A stretch of 64,000 nucleotides of DNA from contig CACMRM010000003.1 of NCBI GenBank assembly GCA_902616145.1, positions 62,001 through 126,000 on the forward strand, read 5' to 3'. Every line of letters starts with the position of its first letter. Position 1 is the first letter of the stretch. This document shows, piece after piece, positions 35,617 to 44,954 of this stretch. This DNA comes from an uncultured Pelagibacteraceae bacterium. GTDB taxonomy: Bacteria; Pseudomonadota; Alphaproteobacteria; Pelagibacterales; Pelagibacteraceae. The notes under the pieces were generated by a model. The model worked only from the letters and a program-made list of their open reading frames with translations, was not told where the DNA came from and searched no databases. A program made the position numbers and the translations under genes.

Positions 35617-35682
35617 TCTTTTTAAATCTTTTTTCGAGATAAGTGTAGAAACATCGTTTATTGTTTATTTATTAACAACTAT

Positions 35683-36501
35683 ATGAACGAAAAATACAAT
35701 GTATATCTTGTGTCTGACTCTACAGGTGAAACCCTTGATAGAATTTTTTTATCACTAAAGTCGCAATTTGCCAATTTTGAGTATGAAAAAAAAGAATATG
35801 CATTTGTGAGAACCGAACAACAAATAGATAAAATAATCAATGAATGTAACAATGTAGAAAATTCACTGATATTATATACAATTGTAGAGACTAAGTTAGC
35901 TAAGTATATTTCAAGACAAAGCGAGGCAAGTAAAGTGCCTTGTTTTGGAATTCTTGGCAATTTAATCCTAAGCTTTTCAAAGTTATTGAATCAAAAAGCG
36001 ATACACAAACCTAGCGCCCAACATGTGTTAGATGATGACTACTATAGAAGGATTGAAGCTATACAATTTACCATGGCGCACGATGATGGAAAAAAGATAG
36101 ATGATCTAAATAATGCTGATGTAATTTTATTAGGAGTGAGTCGGACGAGCAAAACCCCAACATCAATTTACTTAGCTAATCGAGGCTATAGGACAATAAA
36201 TATACCTTTAATTCCAAATCAAAATATACCAAAAGATCTAATCAATAATTTTAAGTCCTGCATTATTGGCTTAGTTGCAGATCCTGAAAGGTTAGCTGAC
36301 ATTAGAAGAAATAGGGTAGCAATAATGAATGATCATAATATAAAAGATTATACTGATTTACAATTCATAAAAAAAGAAATTGAAGACTCTAAAAATTTAT
36401 TTAAGAAAAACAATTGGCCTATCATTGACGTTACAAGAAAGTCAGTTGAGGAGACAGCCGCCTCAATATTAAAAATTATTGAAATAAAAAAAAACAAATG
36501 A
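35683..36501 (+). CDS. Kinase/pyrophosphorylase regulatory protein (DUF299, PpsR/PDRP family)
   Basis: A 272-residue protein of the DUF299 family, which phosphorylates and dephosphorylates PEP synthase or pyruvate phosphate dikinase. Motifs: the start VYLVSDSTGETLDRIF, the P-loop-like LLGVSRTSKTPTSIYLANRGYRTINIPLIP near residues 150-180 (in part), and GLVADPERLADIRRNR. The target cannot be told from this window, so no symbol is given. It is the first gene right of the candidate oriC (equivalent to RP001) and overlaps maf by 4 nt. Confidence 0.92.
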   Translation: MNEKYNVYLVSDSTGETLDRIFLSLKSQFANFEYEKKEYAFVRTEQQIDKIINECNNVENSLILYTIVETKLAKYISRQSEASKVPCFGILGNLILSFSKLLNQKAIHKPSAQHVLDDDYYRRIEAIQFTMAHDDGKKIDDLNNADVILLGVSRTSKTPTSIYLANRGYRTINIPLIPNQNIPKDLINNFKSCIIGLVADPERLADIRRNRVAIMNDHNIKDYTDLQFIKKEIEDSKNLFKKNNWPIIDVTRKSVEETAASILKIIEIKKNK

Positions 36502-37085
36502 AGATAATTTTAGCATCAAAAAGTGGAGTGAGGAAAGATATTTTAGACAAACACAACATATCCAATAAAGTAATCGTATCTAATGTTGATGAAGATGAAA
36601 TAAAGAAATCACTTCTAGCTGAGGGCGCAGACCCCCAAGAAGTGTCGAAAAATTTAGCTGAGATTAAATCAGTAAAAGTAAGCGCTAATCACCCAGAAAT
36701 GCTAGTGTTGGGAGCAGATAGTGTTGTTGCTCATAATAATGAAATAATAAACAAACCTAAGTCAAGAAAAGAGGCTTTTGAAATTTTAAAAAGATTAAAT
36801 AATTCTAAACATTTTTTAATCAGTTCTGTTTGCATATCTAAAAATGGTGCTATGATTTGGAATTATTCAGATATCTCTGAGCTCAAAATGAAAAAATTAT
36901 CGGAAAGGGATCTTGAAAAATATTTAGAAAAAATTGAAACAAAAACATTATTAGCTTATGGCGTTTATCAGATAGAGGCACAAGGCCAAGAATTATTCGA
37001 GCATATTAAAGGTGACCGAAATTCTATAATGGGTTTGCCTATCAAAGAGATAATAAATTATATAAAAGTATATAAAGATGATTAA
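36498..37085 (+). CDS. maf: Maf family nucleotide pyrophosphatase
   Basis: A 195-residue Maf/YhdE-type protein. The start IILASKSGVRKDIL is the family's S-x-S-x-x-R motif, followed by NVDEDEIKK, LVLGADSVVAHNNEIINKPKSRKEAFEIL with the catalytic Asp, and YGVYQIEAQGQELFEHIKGDRNSIMGLP (in part) near the end. Maf enzymes hydrolyse dTTP, UTP or modified nucleotides and affect septum formation. It is coupled to the DUF299 gene and to aroE by short overlaps. Confidence 0.93.
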   Translation: MKIILASKSGVRKDILDKHNISNKVIVSNVDEDEIKKSLLAEGADPQEVSKNLAEIKSVKVSANHPEMLVLGADSVVAHNNEIINKPKSRKEAFEILKRLNNSKHFLISSVCISKNGAMIWNYSDISELKMKKLSERDLEKYLEKIETKTLLAYGVYQIEAQGQELFEHIKGDRNSIMGLPIKEIINYIKVYKDD

Positions 37086-37899
37086 AAAATTTGGAATTAT
37101 TGGAAATCCTCTTAAACATTCACTTTCGCCAATTCTTCATAATTATTGGTTTAAGAAATATAATATAGATGCAGAGTACTCTTTACATCAAATCAAAGAA
37201 ACAGAGTTGTCGATTATAATAAAAAGGATCAAACAAGGAGAATTAAGTGGAGTAAATATAACTTTACCGTTTAAACAAAAAATAGTTTCTTACTTAGATC
37301 GTTTAGTTAACGATGCGGAAACTACAAGTTCAGTAAATACTATTTTTTTAGATGAACAGGAAAGAGTAGTGGGAGAGAATACAGATGTTTTTGGTTTACA
37401 AGCAGCGTATTTAAAAGAAGTTGATCAAATTTCAAAAAAAAATGTATTAGTAATCGGAGCAGGAGGTGTTTCCCCTTCAGTAATTTTGTCTTTACAAAAA
37501 TCTGGAGCAAAAAATATTTCTATTTCAAACAGAACTCTAGAAAAATGTATTTTTTTAAAAAAAAAGTTTAAGTTTTTAAATATTATTGAGTTTAAAAATT
37601 TGGAAAAGAGCATCAAAAGATTTGAAGTTATCATTAATGCAACAAGCTTAGGCTTAAAAGACGGTAATGATTTTAACTTTGACTTTTTAGATGTGAAAGA
37701 AAACTTGATATACATAGACACTATTTATAATCCATTAGAAACCAAGACATTAAAATCCCTCAAAGAAAAAAATATTAAAGTATTTAATGGGTTAGATATG
37801 TTCATTTATCAAGGACAGAAATCCTTTTATTTATGGACTAAAATAAATCCTGAGATTGATCAAAAATTAATTGAACTATTACACAATAATCTTAAATGA
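37078..37899 (+). CDS. aroE: Shikimate dehydrogenase
   Basis: AroE reduces 3-dehydroshikimate in the shikimate pathway. Motifs: FGIIGNPLKHSLSPILHNYW, GVNITLPFKQKIV with the catalytic Lys near residue 65, ENTDVFGLQAAY, the NADP-binding VLVIGAGGVSPSVILSL, NATSLGL, and GLDMFIYQGQKSFYLW. The length of 273 is typical. It overlaps maf by 8 nt and coaE by 4 nt, in the conserved alphaproteobacterial order. Confidence 0.96.
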   Translation: MIKKFGIIGNPLKHSLSPILHNYWFKKYNIDAEYSLHQIKETELSIIIKRIKQGELSGVNITLPFKQKIVSYLDRLVNDAETTSSVNTIFLDEQERVVGENTDVFGLQAAYLKEVDQISKKNVLVIGAGGVSPSVILSLQKSGAKNISISNRTLEKCIFLKKKFKFLNIIEFKNLEKSIKRFEVIINATSLGLKDGNDFNFDFLDVKENLIYIDTIYNPLETKTLKSLKEKNIKVFNGLDMFIYQGQKSFYLWTKINPEIDQKLIELLHNNLK

Positions 37900-38462
37900 A
37901 AAAAATCGGTATAACTGGTTCATTAGCTTCAGGCAAATCAACAGCAAGCAAAATACTTGCCAAATATAAAGGCCCTCTTTTTAGCGCTGATGAAATAGTT
38001 AATAAATTATATAAAAAAGTTTCATTTCAAAAAATTATTTGTAAAAATTTTAAAATAAGTAAAAAACATAACATAAAAAAAACTTTAAGAAAAAAAATTC
38101 TACACGATAGAACCACTATTAAAAAACTCGAAAAAATAATTCATCCTCTAGTAAGAAAAGAAATGAATAAATTTTTCATCAAAAATAGAACAAAAAGATT
38201 TATTTTTTTTGAGATACCACTGTTAATTGAAAGTAAACTAATGAAATTTTTTGATTTAATAATTTTTATTAAAGCTAATAAAAAAATAAGATTAAAAAGA
38301 TTTAAAAAAAAGGGTGGCTCAAGTAGACTTTTTAATGTTCTCAATAATAAACAAATTAAGGACAACCTAAAAGTTAAATTCTGTGATCATGTAATTGTTA
38401 ATGAAAATAATTTAATGATTTTAAAAAAAGATTTATTAGATATATTTGAAAAATATGAATGA
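37896..38462 (+). CDS. coaE: Dephospho-CoA kinase
   Basis: CoaE phosphorylates dephospho-CoA in the last step of CoA synthesis. The P-loop IGITGSLASGKSTASKIL is at residues 3-20, followed by FSADEIVNKLY with the catalytic Asp, IIHPLVRKEM, and FFEIPLLIESKL. The length of 188 is a little short of the usual 200, and the lid region is very Lys-rich. It overlaps aroE by 4 nt and dnaQ by 8 nt. Confidence 0.93.
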   Translation: MKKIGITGSLASGKSTASKILAKYKGPLFSADEIVNKLYKKVSFQKIICKNFKISKKHNIKKTLRKKILHDRTTIKKLEKIIHPLVRKEMNKFFIKNRTKRFIFFEIPLLIESKLMKFFDLIIFIKANKKIRLKRFKKKGGSSRLFNVLNNKQIKDNLKVKFCDHVIVNENNLMILKKDLLDIFEKYE

Positions 38463-39114
38463 AGTATTTTTAGATACGGAAACTACAGGTTTATCATTTA
38501 AAGAAGGACATAAAATTGTTGAGATCGCGTGTGTAGAAACCAGAGATCTTGTTGCTACAGGAAAGGTCTTTCATAAGTTGATAAATCCCAAAAGAAATGT
38601 TCCAAAGGAAGCATTCGATATACACGGTTTTTCACAAGAATTTTTAAAAAATCAATCAACATTTGAACAAGTGGCAGATGAGTTTCTAGACTTTATTAAG
38701 GGAAAAAAAATAATAATTCATAATGCTCCTTTTGATTTAGGTTTTTTAAATGGAGAACTTCAAAATATTGAAAAAGAAAAAGTTGACAAAAATTTTGTTG
38801 TCGACTCGCTTGAAATAGCAAGAAATAAATTTCCAGGTACTTCGAACTCTTTAGATGCGCTTTGCAGAAAATTTAATATAGATATTTCTAGAAGAACGAA
38901 ACATAATGCTTTACTAGATTGCGAACTCTTAAGAGAAGTCTATATTAATTTATTAGGTGTTAAAGAGCCTAGTTTTAATCTTTCAGCTAAGAAAGAAGAT
39001 CAAAAAATAATCAAAGACAAAAGCTATAATAAAAATATTTTCAATATATCTGAAAGAGAAATCAAGCAACATCGAGAATTTTTAAAAAGAGAATTGAAAA
39101 AAAATTTTTACTGA
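38455..39114 (+). CDS. dnaQ: DNA polymerase III epsilon subunit (3'-5' exonuclease)
   Basis: DnaQ is the proofreading exonuclease of the replicase. It has the three Exo motifs: VFLDTETTGLS (Exo I), IIIHNAPFDLGFLNGEL (Exo II) and RTKHNALLDCELL (Exo III, H-x-A-x-x-D). The C-terminal part after about residue 165, for binding the alpha subunit, is present. The ATG at 38455 is preferred over the in-frame TTG at 38446. It ends overlapping the convergent secB by 7 nt. Confidence 0.95.
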   Translation: MNEVFLDTETTGLSFKEGHKIVEIACVETRDLVATGKVFHKLINPKRNVPKEAFDIHGFSQEFLKNQSTFEQVADEFLDFIKGKKIIIHNAPFDLGFLNGELQNIEKEKVDKNFVVDSLEIARNKFPGTSNSLDALCRKFNIDISRRTKHNALLDCELLREVYINLLGVKEPSFNLSAKKEDQKIIKDKSYNKNIFNISEREIKQHREFLKRELKKNFY

Positions 39115-39527
39115 ACTTTCCTTGCTTCAAACAGCTTTTGAAAATTTACATCCTTATTTACTTTAATATCTTTGAAGCCAGAACTTTCAAAAAGGGATAC
39201 AAAAATTCCTCTTAATTCGCTATATATTTCAGATGGAACATTAATCAAAATAATTTTTTCCATTTCAGATTTATCGATTTTATCGCTTAAAAGTTCAACA
39301 ACTGCAGAAAAAACGATTTTAGTATTTATTTTTTCAAAATCATCTCTTGTAGGTATTAATTGTAAAGATGTTAAAACTTCAATAATATTTTGTTTAATTT
39401 GATTGCTTTTAATATCAATATTTATTCTGTAATTAACAATGTTCTTAGATAAAGAGAAAAAAGCTTTCGGGTTTGGAATTTTGAAATTTACTTCCTTTAT
39501 ATATTTACCTATTATTTTATAGTTCAT
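39108..39527 (-). CDS. secB: Protein-export chaperone SecB
   Basis: SecB is the tetrameric chaperone that delivers preproteins to SecA. The 139-residue protein has YIKEVNFKIPNPKAFF at the start, a central beta-sheet region, and the C-terminal ILINVPSEIYSELRGIFVSLFESSGFKDIKVNKDVNFQKLFEARK (in part), matching the family's 'AP..LFPYAR..I......GFPPL...P.DF..LY' but diverged. Position after dnaQ is as in other alphaproteobacteria and supports the call. ATG 39527 is chosen; it lies inside the end of the fxsA gene by 11 nt. Confidence 0.82.
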   Translation of the reverse strand: MNYKIIGKYIKEVNFKIPNPKAFFSLSKNIVNYRINIDIKSNQIKQNIIEVLTSLQLIPTRDDFEKINTKIVFSAVVELLSDKIDKSEMEKIILINVPSEIYSELRGIFVSLFESSGFKDIKVNKDVNFQKLFEARKVQ

Positions 39528-39936
39528 CTTTGTCTTTATCAATTATTTCCCCATCAATAATTCTATTATTTTTACCCTCACTTTTTTTAACTTCCTTTTT
39601 AATAGCTAATCTAAAAAAAATATTTCTTGTAAATGGGATTAAAAAAAAGAACCCTATCAAGTCTGTAAAAAAACCAGGTATAATTAACAATAGTGCTGCA
39701 AAAGCTATTGATGCACCAGAAATCACTTCGTAAATTGGAGCTTTATTTTGGTAAACACTTGATACTGCTGACCTTAAGGTCTGAACACCTTGAATTTTTG
39801 CAAAATAAAGGCCAATTATTGCTGTTAGAAAAATAAGCGCTACTGTGTTCAATGCACCTATTTCACCTCCTATTTTAATCATTAAAAATATCTCCAAGGC
39901 GGGTAAACCAATAAAAATTAGGAAAAATGTGTTCAT
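39517..39936 (-). CDS. fxsA: FxsA family membrane protein
   Basis: A 139-residue protein with three or four hydrophobic helices. It begins FLIFIGLPALEIFLMIKIGGEIGALNTVALIFLTAIIGLYFAKIQG (in part) and has the FxsA motif LLLIIPGFFTDLIGFFFLIPFTR. FxsA was named for its effect on phage T7 exclusion by F; the cellular role is unknown. The C-terminal tail is charged and ends KDKDEL. It is divergent from the TimA-like gene over a short gap. Confidence 0.88.
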   Translation of the reverse strand: MNTFFLIFIGLPALEIFLMIKIGGEIGALNTVALIFLTAIIGLYFAKIQGVQTLRSAVSSVYQNKAPIYEVISGASIAFAALLLIIPGFFTDLIGFFFLIPFTRNIFFRLAIKKEVKKSEGKNNRIIDGEIIDKDKDEL

Positions 39937-39980
39937 TTGTCTGATACAAAATTATATTATTCATGTATATTTATCAAATA

Positions 39981-40583
39981 ATGAGCAACAATTTTGGTTA
40001 TTTAGACATAATTTTACTAGGAATGATCGCAGGATTTATAATCTTACGGTTAAGAAGCATTTTAGGAAGAAAAACTGGGCATGAGTCAAAAGTTTACCCT
40101 AACTTTGCAGAAAAAAAGTTTAGTATGCCTCAACAAGACACTAAACCTACACAACAAAATCTTGAAATATTAGAAGGCAAAGATAAAAAAGAATTTTTGA
40201 GAGGCGCTGAAATAGCTTATGAAAGTATTCTTACCGCTTTCGCATCTGGAGATTTAATAAAATTAAAAGCTTTGTTAACGGCGAATATGTTTTCAAATTT
40301 CTCAGAGGCTATTAAAGTTAGAAACAAAGAAAATATAAAGTCAGAATTTACATTTATCGGTGTAAAAGAATCGTCCGTTGAAAAGTATGAAAAAATTAAA
40401 GATAATTTGTTTGCTACGGTAAAATTTGTGGCCGAAGTAATTTCAGTGAAAAGAGACAAAGATGATAAGATTATCGAAGGAAATCCTGATAAAATAAAGT
40501 TTGTAACTGATAGCTGGAAATTTACAAAAAATATTAACAATAATAGTCCAAACTGGTATTTATCTGAAATAATCAGCAAGTGA
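39981..40583 (+). CDS. Tim44/TimA domain-containing protein
   Basis: A 200-residue membrane-anchored protein. The N-terminus NFGYLDIILLGMIAGFIILRLRSILGRKTG is the typical alphaproteobacterial TimA start, with one membrane helix (about 5-22). The C-terminal domain (from EIAYESILTAFASGDLIKLKALLT) is the Tim44-like fold of mitochondrial import proteins, with an NTF2-like beta region ending SPNWYLSEI. I start at ATG 39981 on alignment with this N-terminus; an ATG at 39963 is also possible. It is followed directly by the smr gene, without the mltA gene often found between them. Confidence 0.86.
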   Translation: MSNNFGYLDIILLGMIAGFIILRLRSILGRKTGHESKVYPNFAEKKFSMPQQDTKPTQQNLEILEGKDKKEFLRGAEIAYESILTAFASGDLIKLKALLTANMFSNFSEAIKVRNKENIKSEFTFIGVKESSVEKYEKIKDNLFATVKFVAEVISVKRDKDDKIIEGNPDKIKFVTDSWKFTKNINNNSPNWYLSEIISK

Positions 40584-40999
40584 ATAAAAAAAAGGATCTT
40601 TCACAAGAAGATAAAGAAACTTGGGAAAAATATGTAAATGATCCTTCAGACATTTACGACAAAGATAAAAATATTCAAACAGAACATGTCAAAAAACACA
40701 GATTTAGATTTGATCTCCATGGTTTCAGCTTAGAAGACGCAAATACTAAAGTTAAAGATATTATTCTTTCATGTTTTGAAAATAATTATAAAGAAATATT
40801 GCTTATTACTGGTAAAGGAACCCATTCCTCAAATGACAAAAACGTATATACATCTCAAGATCTTGGTAAACTGAGATTTTCTGTGCCTGAATTCTTACGT
40901 TCTAACCAAGAGCTAAATGATTTAATAATTTCTATCAAGGAGGCTCCAATTAAAGAGGGTGGAGAAGGTGCGATAGTTGTTAAGCTTAAAAGTTTATAA
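40580..40999 (+). CDS. Smr domain protein
   Basis: A 139-residue protein whose C-terminal Smr (MutS2-related) domain has the motifs [14 protein letters not shown] near residues 48-61 and [11 protein letters not shown] near 75 (family D-x-H-G and H/T-G-x-G). Smr domains have endonuclease activity in other bacteria. It begins at GTG 40580, overlapping the stop of the Tim44-like gene, and converges on hslU with a 6-nt overlap. A charged N-terminal 45 residues precedes the domain. Confidence 0.87.
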   Translation: MNKKKDLSQEDKETWEKYVNDPSDIYDKDKNIQTEHVKKHRFRFDLHGFSLEDANTKVKDIILSCFENNYKEILLITGKGTHSSNDKNVYTSQDLGKLRFSVPEFLRSNQELNDLIISIKEAPIKEGGEGAIVVKLKSL

Positions 41000-42370
41000 A
41001 ATAAATTTAGAAAGATCTGTATCTTTAACTAGATTACCTAAATTATCTTGTACAAATTTTTTGTCTACTGTAATTGTTTCTCCAGCTTTATCTGTGGCAT
41101 TAAAACTTATGTCGTCTAAAACTTTTTCTATAATTGTATGAAGTCTTCTTGCACCAATATTTTCAACAGACGAATTTACTTCAGCAGAGATTTTTGCGAG
41201 CATATCGATCCCATCCTCTGAAAATTCAAGATTCACATCTTCAGTTTTTAATAACGCCTTGTACTGCTTTATTAAACTATTATCTGGCTCTTTTAGAATT
41301 CTTTTAAAGTCATCCTCATTTAAAGCATCTAGCTCAACTCTGATCGGCAATCTTCCTTGCAGTTCAGGTAGAAGATCAGATGGTTTTGCTAATTGGAAAG
41401 CACCCGATGCGATGAATAGAATATGATCAGTTTTTATAGGACCATGTTTTGTACTTACAGTCGTACCTTCAATAAGAGGTAATAAATCTCTTTGAACTCC
41501 TTCTCTGGAGACATCTCCTCCTACTCTATCACTTCTTGCTGAAACTTTGTCAATCTCATCTAAAAATACTATTCCGTTTTCCTCAGTAGCTTTTTTAGCC
41601 TCTTTAATGATTTTGTCTTCCTCAATCATTTTATCTGACTCTTGAGCGACTAAAATCCCATGAGACTCTTTAACGGACATTTTTTTCTTTTTTCCTTTCT
41701 TGCCTCCCATAGATTTTCCTAAGATATCTCCTAAGTTTACCATTCCAACATTGCCACCTGGCATCCCAGGTATCTCAAAACTTTGCAATCCAGAAGACGT
41801 ATCCTGAACTTCAATTTCAATTTCATTACTATCTAGATCGCCATTTCTGAGCCTTTTTCTAAAACTTTCTCTAGTAGCAACACTTGCTTTGTTACCAACT
41901 AATGCATCTAATACTTTTTCTTCTGCCTTCAACTCCGCTTTAGCTTTGACCTCTCTTCTTTTTCTTTCTCTTTCCATTGCAATTGCAATTTCAATTAAGT
42001 CTCTCACAATTTGTTCTACATCTCTACCCACATATCCTACTTCAGTAAATCTTGTAGCTTCAACTTTTATAAATGGTGCCTCGGCTAATTTTGATAGTCT
42101 TCTTGAAATTTCAGTTTTACCGACACCAGTTGGACCAATCATAAGAATATTTTTTGGCAACACCTCATCTCTCATTTCATCAGTGAGCGCTTGTCTTCTC
42201 CACCTATTTCTTAGTGCAACAGCTACTGCCTTTTTTGCATCTTTTTGACCTATAACATATCTATCTAACTCAGATACGATTTCTCTAGGCGATAAAGCGC
42301 TAACTTTTGATCTGTCTTCTTTAGATCCTTTAACCAATTTTAAATTAGCTTCTTTCTTTGATTTAGACAT
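40994..42370 (-). CDS. hslU: ATP-dependent protease ATPase subunit HslU
   Basis: HslU (ClpY) unfolds substrates for the HslV peptidase. The sequence has [34 protein letters not shown] at the start (in part), Walker [16 protein letters not shown] near residues 92-106, Walker [12 protein letters not shown] near 250, sensor segments, and the terminal helix ending KFIL needed to activate HslV. The I-domain contains a Lys tract ([10 protein letters not shown]) and is of normal size. It follows hslV directly on the same strand. Confidence 0.96.
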   Translation of the reverse strand: MSKSKKEANLKLVKGSKEDRSKVSALSPREIVSELDRYVIGQKDAKKAVAVALRNRWRRQALTDEMRDEVLPKNILMIGPTGVGKTEISRRLSKLAEAPFIKVEATRFTEVGYVGRDVEQIVRDLIEIAIAMERERKRREVKAKAELKAEEKVLDALVGNKASVATRESFRKRLRNGDLDSNEIEIEVQDTSSGLQSFEIPGMPGGNVGMVNLGDILGKSMGGKKGKKKKMSVKESHGILVAQESDKMIEEDKIIKEAKKATEENGIVFLDEIDKVSARSDRVGGDVSREGVQRDLLPLIEGTTVSTKHGPIKTDHILFIASGAFQLAKPSDLLPELQGRLPIRVELDALNEDDFKRILKEPDNSLIKQYKALLKTEDVNLEFSEDGIDMLAKISAEVNSSVENIGARRLHTIIEKVLDDISFNATDKAGETITVDKKFVQDNLGNLVKDTDLSKFIL

Positions 42371-42910
42371 CTAAATTTTTTCCATTGTTACATTATTGTT
42401 TGTAAACACACAAATATCAGAGGCAACTTTTAAAGCTTTCTTTACTATCTCTTCAGCTTTCATATCAGTCTCGATTAATACTTTTGCAGCTGCAAGGGCA
42501 TAATTTCCTCCAGATCCAATTCCGATTATCCCATCTTCCGGTTCTAAAACATCACCAGTTCCAGAAATTATGAAGCTGTGATTTTTATCCGCCACAGCCA
42601 TTAAAGCTTCTAATCTTCTTAAAAATTTATCACTTCTCCAATCTTTTGCTAACTCAACAGCCGCTCTTTGTAAGTTTCCTGCATGTTTTTCTAATTTTGC
42701 CTCAAGTCTTTCAAATAAAGTTAGAGCATCTGCAGTTGAGCCAGCGAATCCTGCGATAACTCCTCTGCTCTCAATTTTTCTAACTTTCTTAGCCTTGCTT
42801 TTTAAAACTGTATTTCCAAGACTGACTTGGCCGTCACCTGCTACAATGGTCTCCCCGCCCTTTCTAAGTAGGACAATTGTAGTACCGTGCCATTTTTCAG
42901 CTGTATTCAT
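42371..42910 (-). CDS. hslV: ATP-dependent protease subunit HslV
   Basis: HslV (ClpQ) is the proteasome-like peptidase of the HslUV complex. The N-terminus has a nine-residue propeptide before the catalytic Thr (T10 of [21 protein letters not shown], in part). The [17 protein letters not shown] segment and [14 protein letters not shown] near residue 135 are diagnostic. The length of 179 fits. One nt of noncoding sequence or less separates it from hslU, and it is divergent from hisB across about 96 nt of A+T-rich DNA that probably holds both promoters. Confidence 0.95.
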   Translation of the reverse strand: MNTAEKWHGTTIVLLRKGGETIVAGDGQVSLGNTVLKSKAKKVRKIESRGVIAGFAGSTADALTLFERLEAKLEKHAGNLQRAAVELAKDWRSDKFLRRLEALMAVADKNHSFIISGTGDVLEPEDGIIGIGSGGNYALAAAKVLIETDMKAEEIVKKALKVASDICVFTNNNVTMEKI

Positions 42911-43006
42911 GAAGTTATATGTGGAGATTATTTTGAGATCTTCAATAGTGATTTATTGATAAAATGACTATTTAAATATATATCAAAGGTAAATCAGGCA
43001 TAGTTT

Positions 43007-43597
43007 ATGAGTAGAAAAGCAAAAATTACAAGAAAAACAAAAGAGACCAGTATTTCTGTCGCGGTTAATCTAGACGGAAAAGGAAAGTATAAAATTAAAA
43101 CTGGAATAGGTTTTTTAGACCACATGTTGGAGCAATTATCAAAGCACTCTTTAATAGATCTAGAAGTAAAAGCAAAAGGTGACACGCATATAGATTTACA
43201 CCACACTACTGAAGATACAGGTATAGCAATTGGTGAAGCTATTAAAAAAGCAGCAGGTAATCGAAAAGGAATTACACGATATGCATCAACAATGATTCCA
43301 ATGGATGAAACCTTAAGCCGAGTCTCAATAGATGTATCGAATAGACCTTATTTAATCTGGAAAGTAAATCTACCGGTTGAGAAACTTGGTGAGATGGATA
43401 CAGAATTATTTAAAGAGTGGTTCCAGGCATTTTCACAATCAGCAGGAGTTACTTTACATATAGAAAATATTTACGGTGAAAATAGTCACCACAAGATTGA
43501 GTCATGTTATAAAGGTTTAGCTAGATCATTAAAAGATGCTTTAGCGATTGATAAAAGAATTAAAAACTCAATACCTTCGACAAAAGGCTCTATTTAA
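43007..43597 (+). CDS. hisB: Imidazoleglycerol-phosphate dehydratase (monofunctional)
   Basis: HisB dehydrates imidazole glycerol phosphate. This is the single-domain form of 196 residues without the histidinol-phosphatase half. Motifs: [38 protein letters not shown] with metal-binding His residues, RPYLIW, and [21 protein letters not shown] near the end. It is the first gene of a his run hisB-H-A-F-E. The genes hisG, hisD, hisC and hisI are not in the window. Confidence 0.96.
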   Translation: MSRKAKITRKTKETSISVAVNLDGKGKYKIKTGIGFLDHMLEQLSKHSLIDLEVKAKGDTHIDLHHTTEDTGIAIGEAIKKAAGNRKGITRYASTMIPMDETLSRVSIDVSNRPYLIWKVNLPVEKLGEMDTELFKEWFQAFSQSAGVTLHIENIYGENSHHKIESCYKGLARSLKDALAIDKRIKNSIPSTKGSI

Positions 43598-43602
43598 AAT
43601 TG

Positions 43603-44229
43603 ATGAACGTCACAATTGTTGACTACCAATCGGGCAATATTAGCTCTGTCATAAACTCTTTTGCAGAGGTAGCTAAAGGTAAAGTTAATTTAGAGGTAAC
43701 TTCAGACATCAAAAAAATTAAGTTTAGTGACAAGATTGTTTTACCAGGGCAAGGTTCTTTCAAAAGCTGCGTAGACTCTTTAAATAAAATTTCTGGATTA
43801 GTTGACACGCTAAAAGATTTTGCAATTACAAATAAGAAGCCTTTATTAGGAATTTGTGTAGGCCTACAAATGTTCGCAGATATTGGGTATGAAGAGGCAG
43901 AAACAAAAGGATTAGGTTGGATTCCTGGGAAAGTTTCTAGAATTGATAATCAAAAAGGAAAATTTAAACTTCCACATATTGGTTGGAACGAAATTGAAAT
44001 TCAAAAAGAAAGCAAAATATTTAAAGATATAAAAAATAAATCTCATATGTATTTCGTTCACAGTTATGAGTTTATTCCTGAAGATAAGTCAGTCATTTCA
44101 GCTATAACAAATTACTCTTCAAAAATTGTCTGTTCTGTCGAGAAAGATAATTTATTTGGAACACAGTTTCACCCTGAGAAGAGTGATAAAATCGGATTAA
44201 AAGTAATTGATAACTTTTTAAAATTATAA
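43603..44229 (+). CDS. hisH: Imidazole glycerol phosphate synthase glutaminase subunit
   Basis: HisH supplies ammonia from glutamine to HisF. The class I glutaminase features are clear: DYQSGNISSVINSF at the start, LPGQGSF, the nucleophile Cys in LLGICVGLQMFAD, and the His-x-Glu pair in GTQFHPEKSDKIG. The length is about 208. ATG 43603 is the proper start (an in-frame TTG lies one codon upstream). The hisA ATG overlaps its stop codon region by one nt (TAATG). Confidence 0.95.
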   Translation: MNVTIVDYQSGNISSVINSFAEVAKGKVNLEVTSDIKKIKFSDKIVLPGQGSFKSCVDSLNKISGLVDTLKDFAITNKKPLLGICVGLQMFADIGYEEAETKGLGWIPGKVSRIDNQKGKFKLPHIGWNEIEIQKESKIFKDIKNKSHMYFVHSYEFIPEDKSVISAITNYSSKIVCSVEKDNLFGTQFHPEKSDKIGLKVIDNFLKL

Positions 44230-44954
44230 TGAAAATATTTCCTGCAATAGATATAAAAGATAAGAAATGTGTAAGATTAATCAAAGGTGACTTCCAAAAT
44301 AAAACTGAATATGAAATTTCACCCATTGAGCAAGCAGCAAAGTTTAAAGATCATGGTTTTAAAAACTTACACATTGTTGATTTAGACGGAGCTTTAACGG
44401 GTCAAACAGTCAATTTAAATATTATAAAAGAAATAGTAAGTAAATATGATTTGAAGATTGAAATAGGCGGTGGTGTTAGATCTCTCGATAGTATTAAGCA
44501 ATATATTGATACAGGCGTTGAAAAGGTAATTTTAGGGAGCGGTGCGATTAAAAATAAAGAATTTTTAAAAAAGGCCTGTGAAAAATTTAAAGGTAAAATT
44601 GCTTTAGGGCTAGACGAAAAGGATGGAAATCTTTCCGTGTCAGGCTGGAAAGAAAATCTTAATGTTAAAACCACAGATTTTCTTAAAGAAGTAAGTAATT
44701 ACGGAGTAAGTCGAATAATTTACACAGATATTAATAGAGATGGAATGAAAACTAGCCCTAACTTAGACGAGACTGTAAAAATTGCAGAGCTTTCTAATTG
44801 TCCTGTTGTAATCTCAGGAGGTGTTTCTTCAATAAGCGATGTTAAGAAAGCTAAAGAATTAAACAATAATAAAATCGAAGGTATAATTGTTGGCAAAGCC
44901 ATTTATGATGGTGATATTAAACTAGATGATTTAGCAAAGGAGATTGATGCTTAA
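44229..44954 (+). CDS. hisA: ProFAR isomerase HisA
   Basis: HisA isomerises ProFAR in histidine synthesis. The TIM barrel shows [19 protein letters not shown] with the first catalytic Asp, [36 protein letters not shown] with the second catalytic Asp, and [11 protein letters not shown]. The length of 241 is normal. It overlaps hisF by 8 nt. Confidence 0.96.
   Translation: MKIFPAIDIKDKKCVRLIKGDFQNKTEYEISPIEQAAKFKDHGFKNLHIVDLDGALTGQTVNLNIIKEIVSKYDLKIEIGGGVRSLDSIKQYIDTGVEKVILGSGAIKNKEFLKKACEKFKGKIALGLDEKDGNLSVSGWKENLNVKTTDFLKEVSNYGVSRIIYTDINRDGMKTSPNLDETVKIAELSNCPVVISGGVSSISDVKKAKELNNNKIEGIIVGKAIYDGDIKLDDLAKEIDA

Larger units (their letters stand above)
35410..35682. other. Candidate chromosomal replication origin (oriC)
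   Basis: This A+T-rich gap of 273 nt holds no gene. In Caulobacter crescentus and Rickettsia prowazekii the origin lies between hemE and the DUF299 gene (RP001), the same two genes that flank this gap and diverge from it. Inside are a perfect DnaA box TTATACACA (35476-35484), two 9-mers one mismatch away (35548-35556 and 35669-35677), A+T runs suited to unwinding, and ATGTTAA repeats. The gene order is the main evidence; a GC-skew test was not possible by eye. Confidence 0.7.

Noticed and set aside
41660-41720. Lys tract in HslU as a possible slippage site or frameshift
   Set aside because: The reading frame is intact through it and the rest of HslU is complete.
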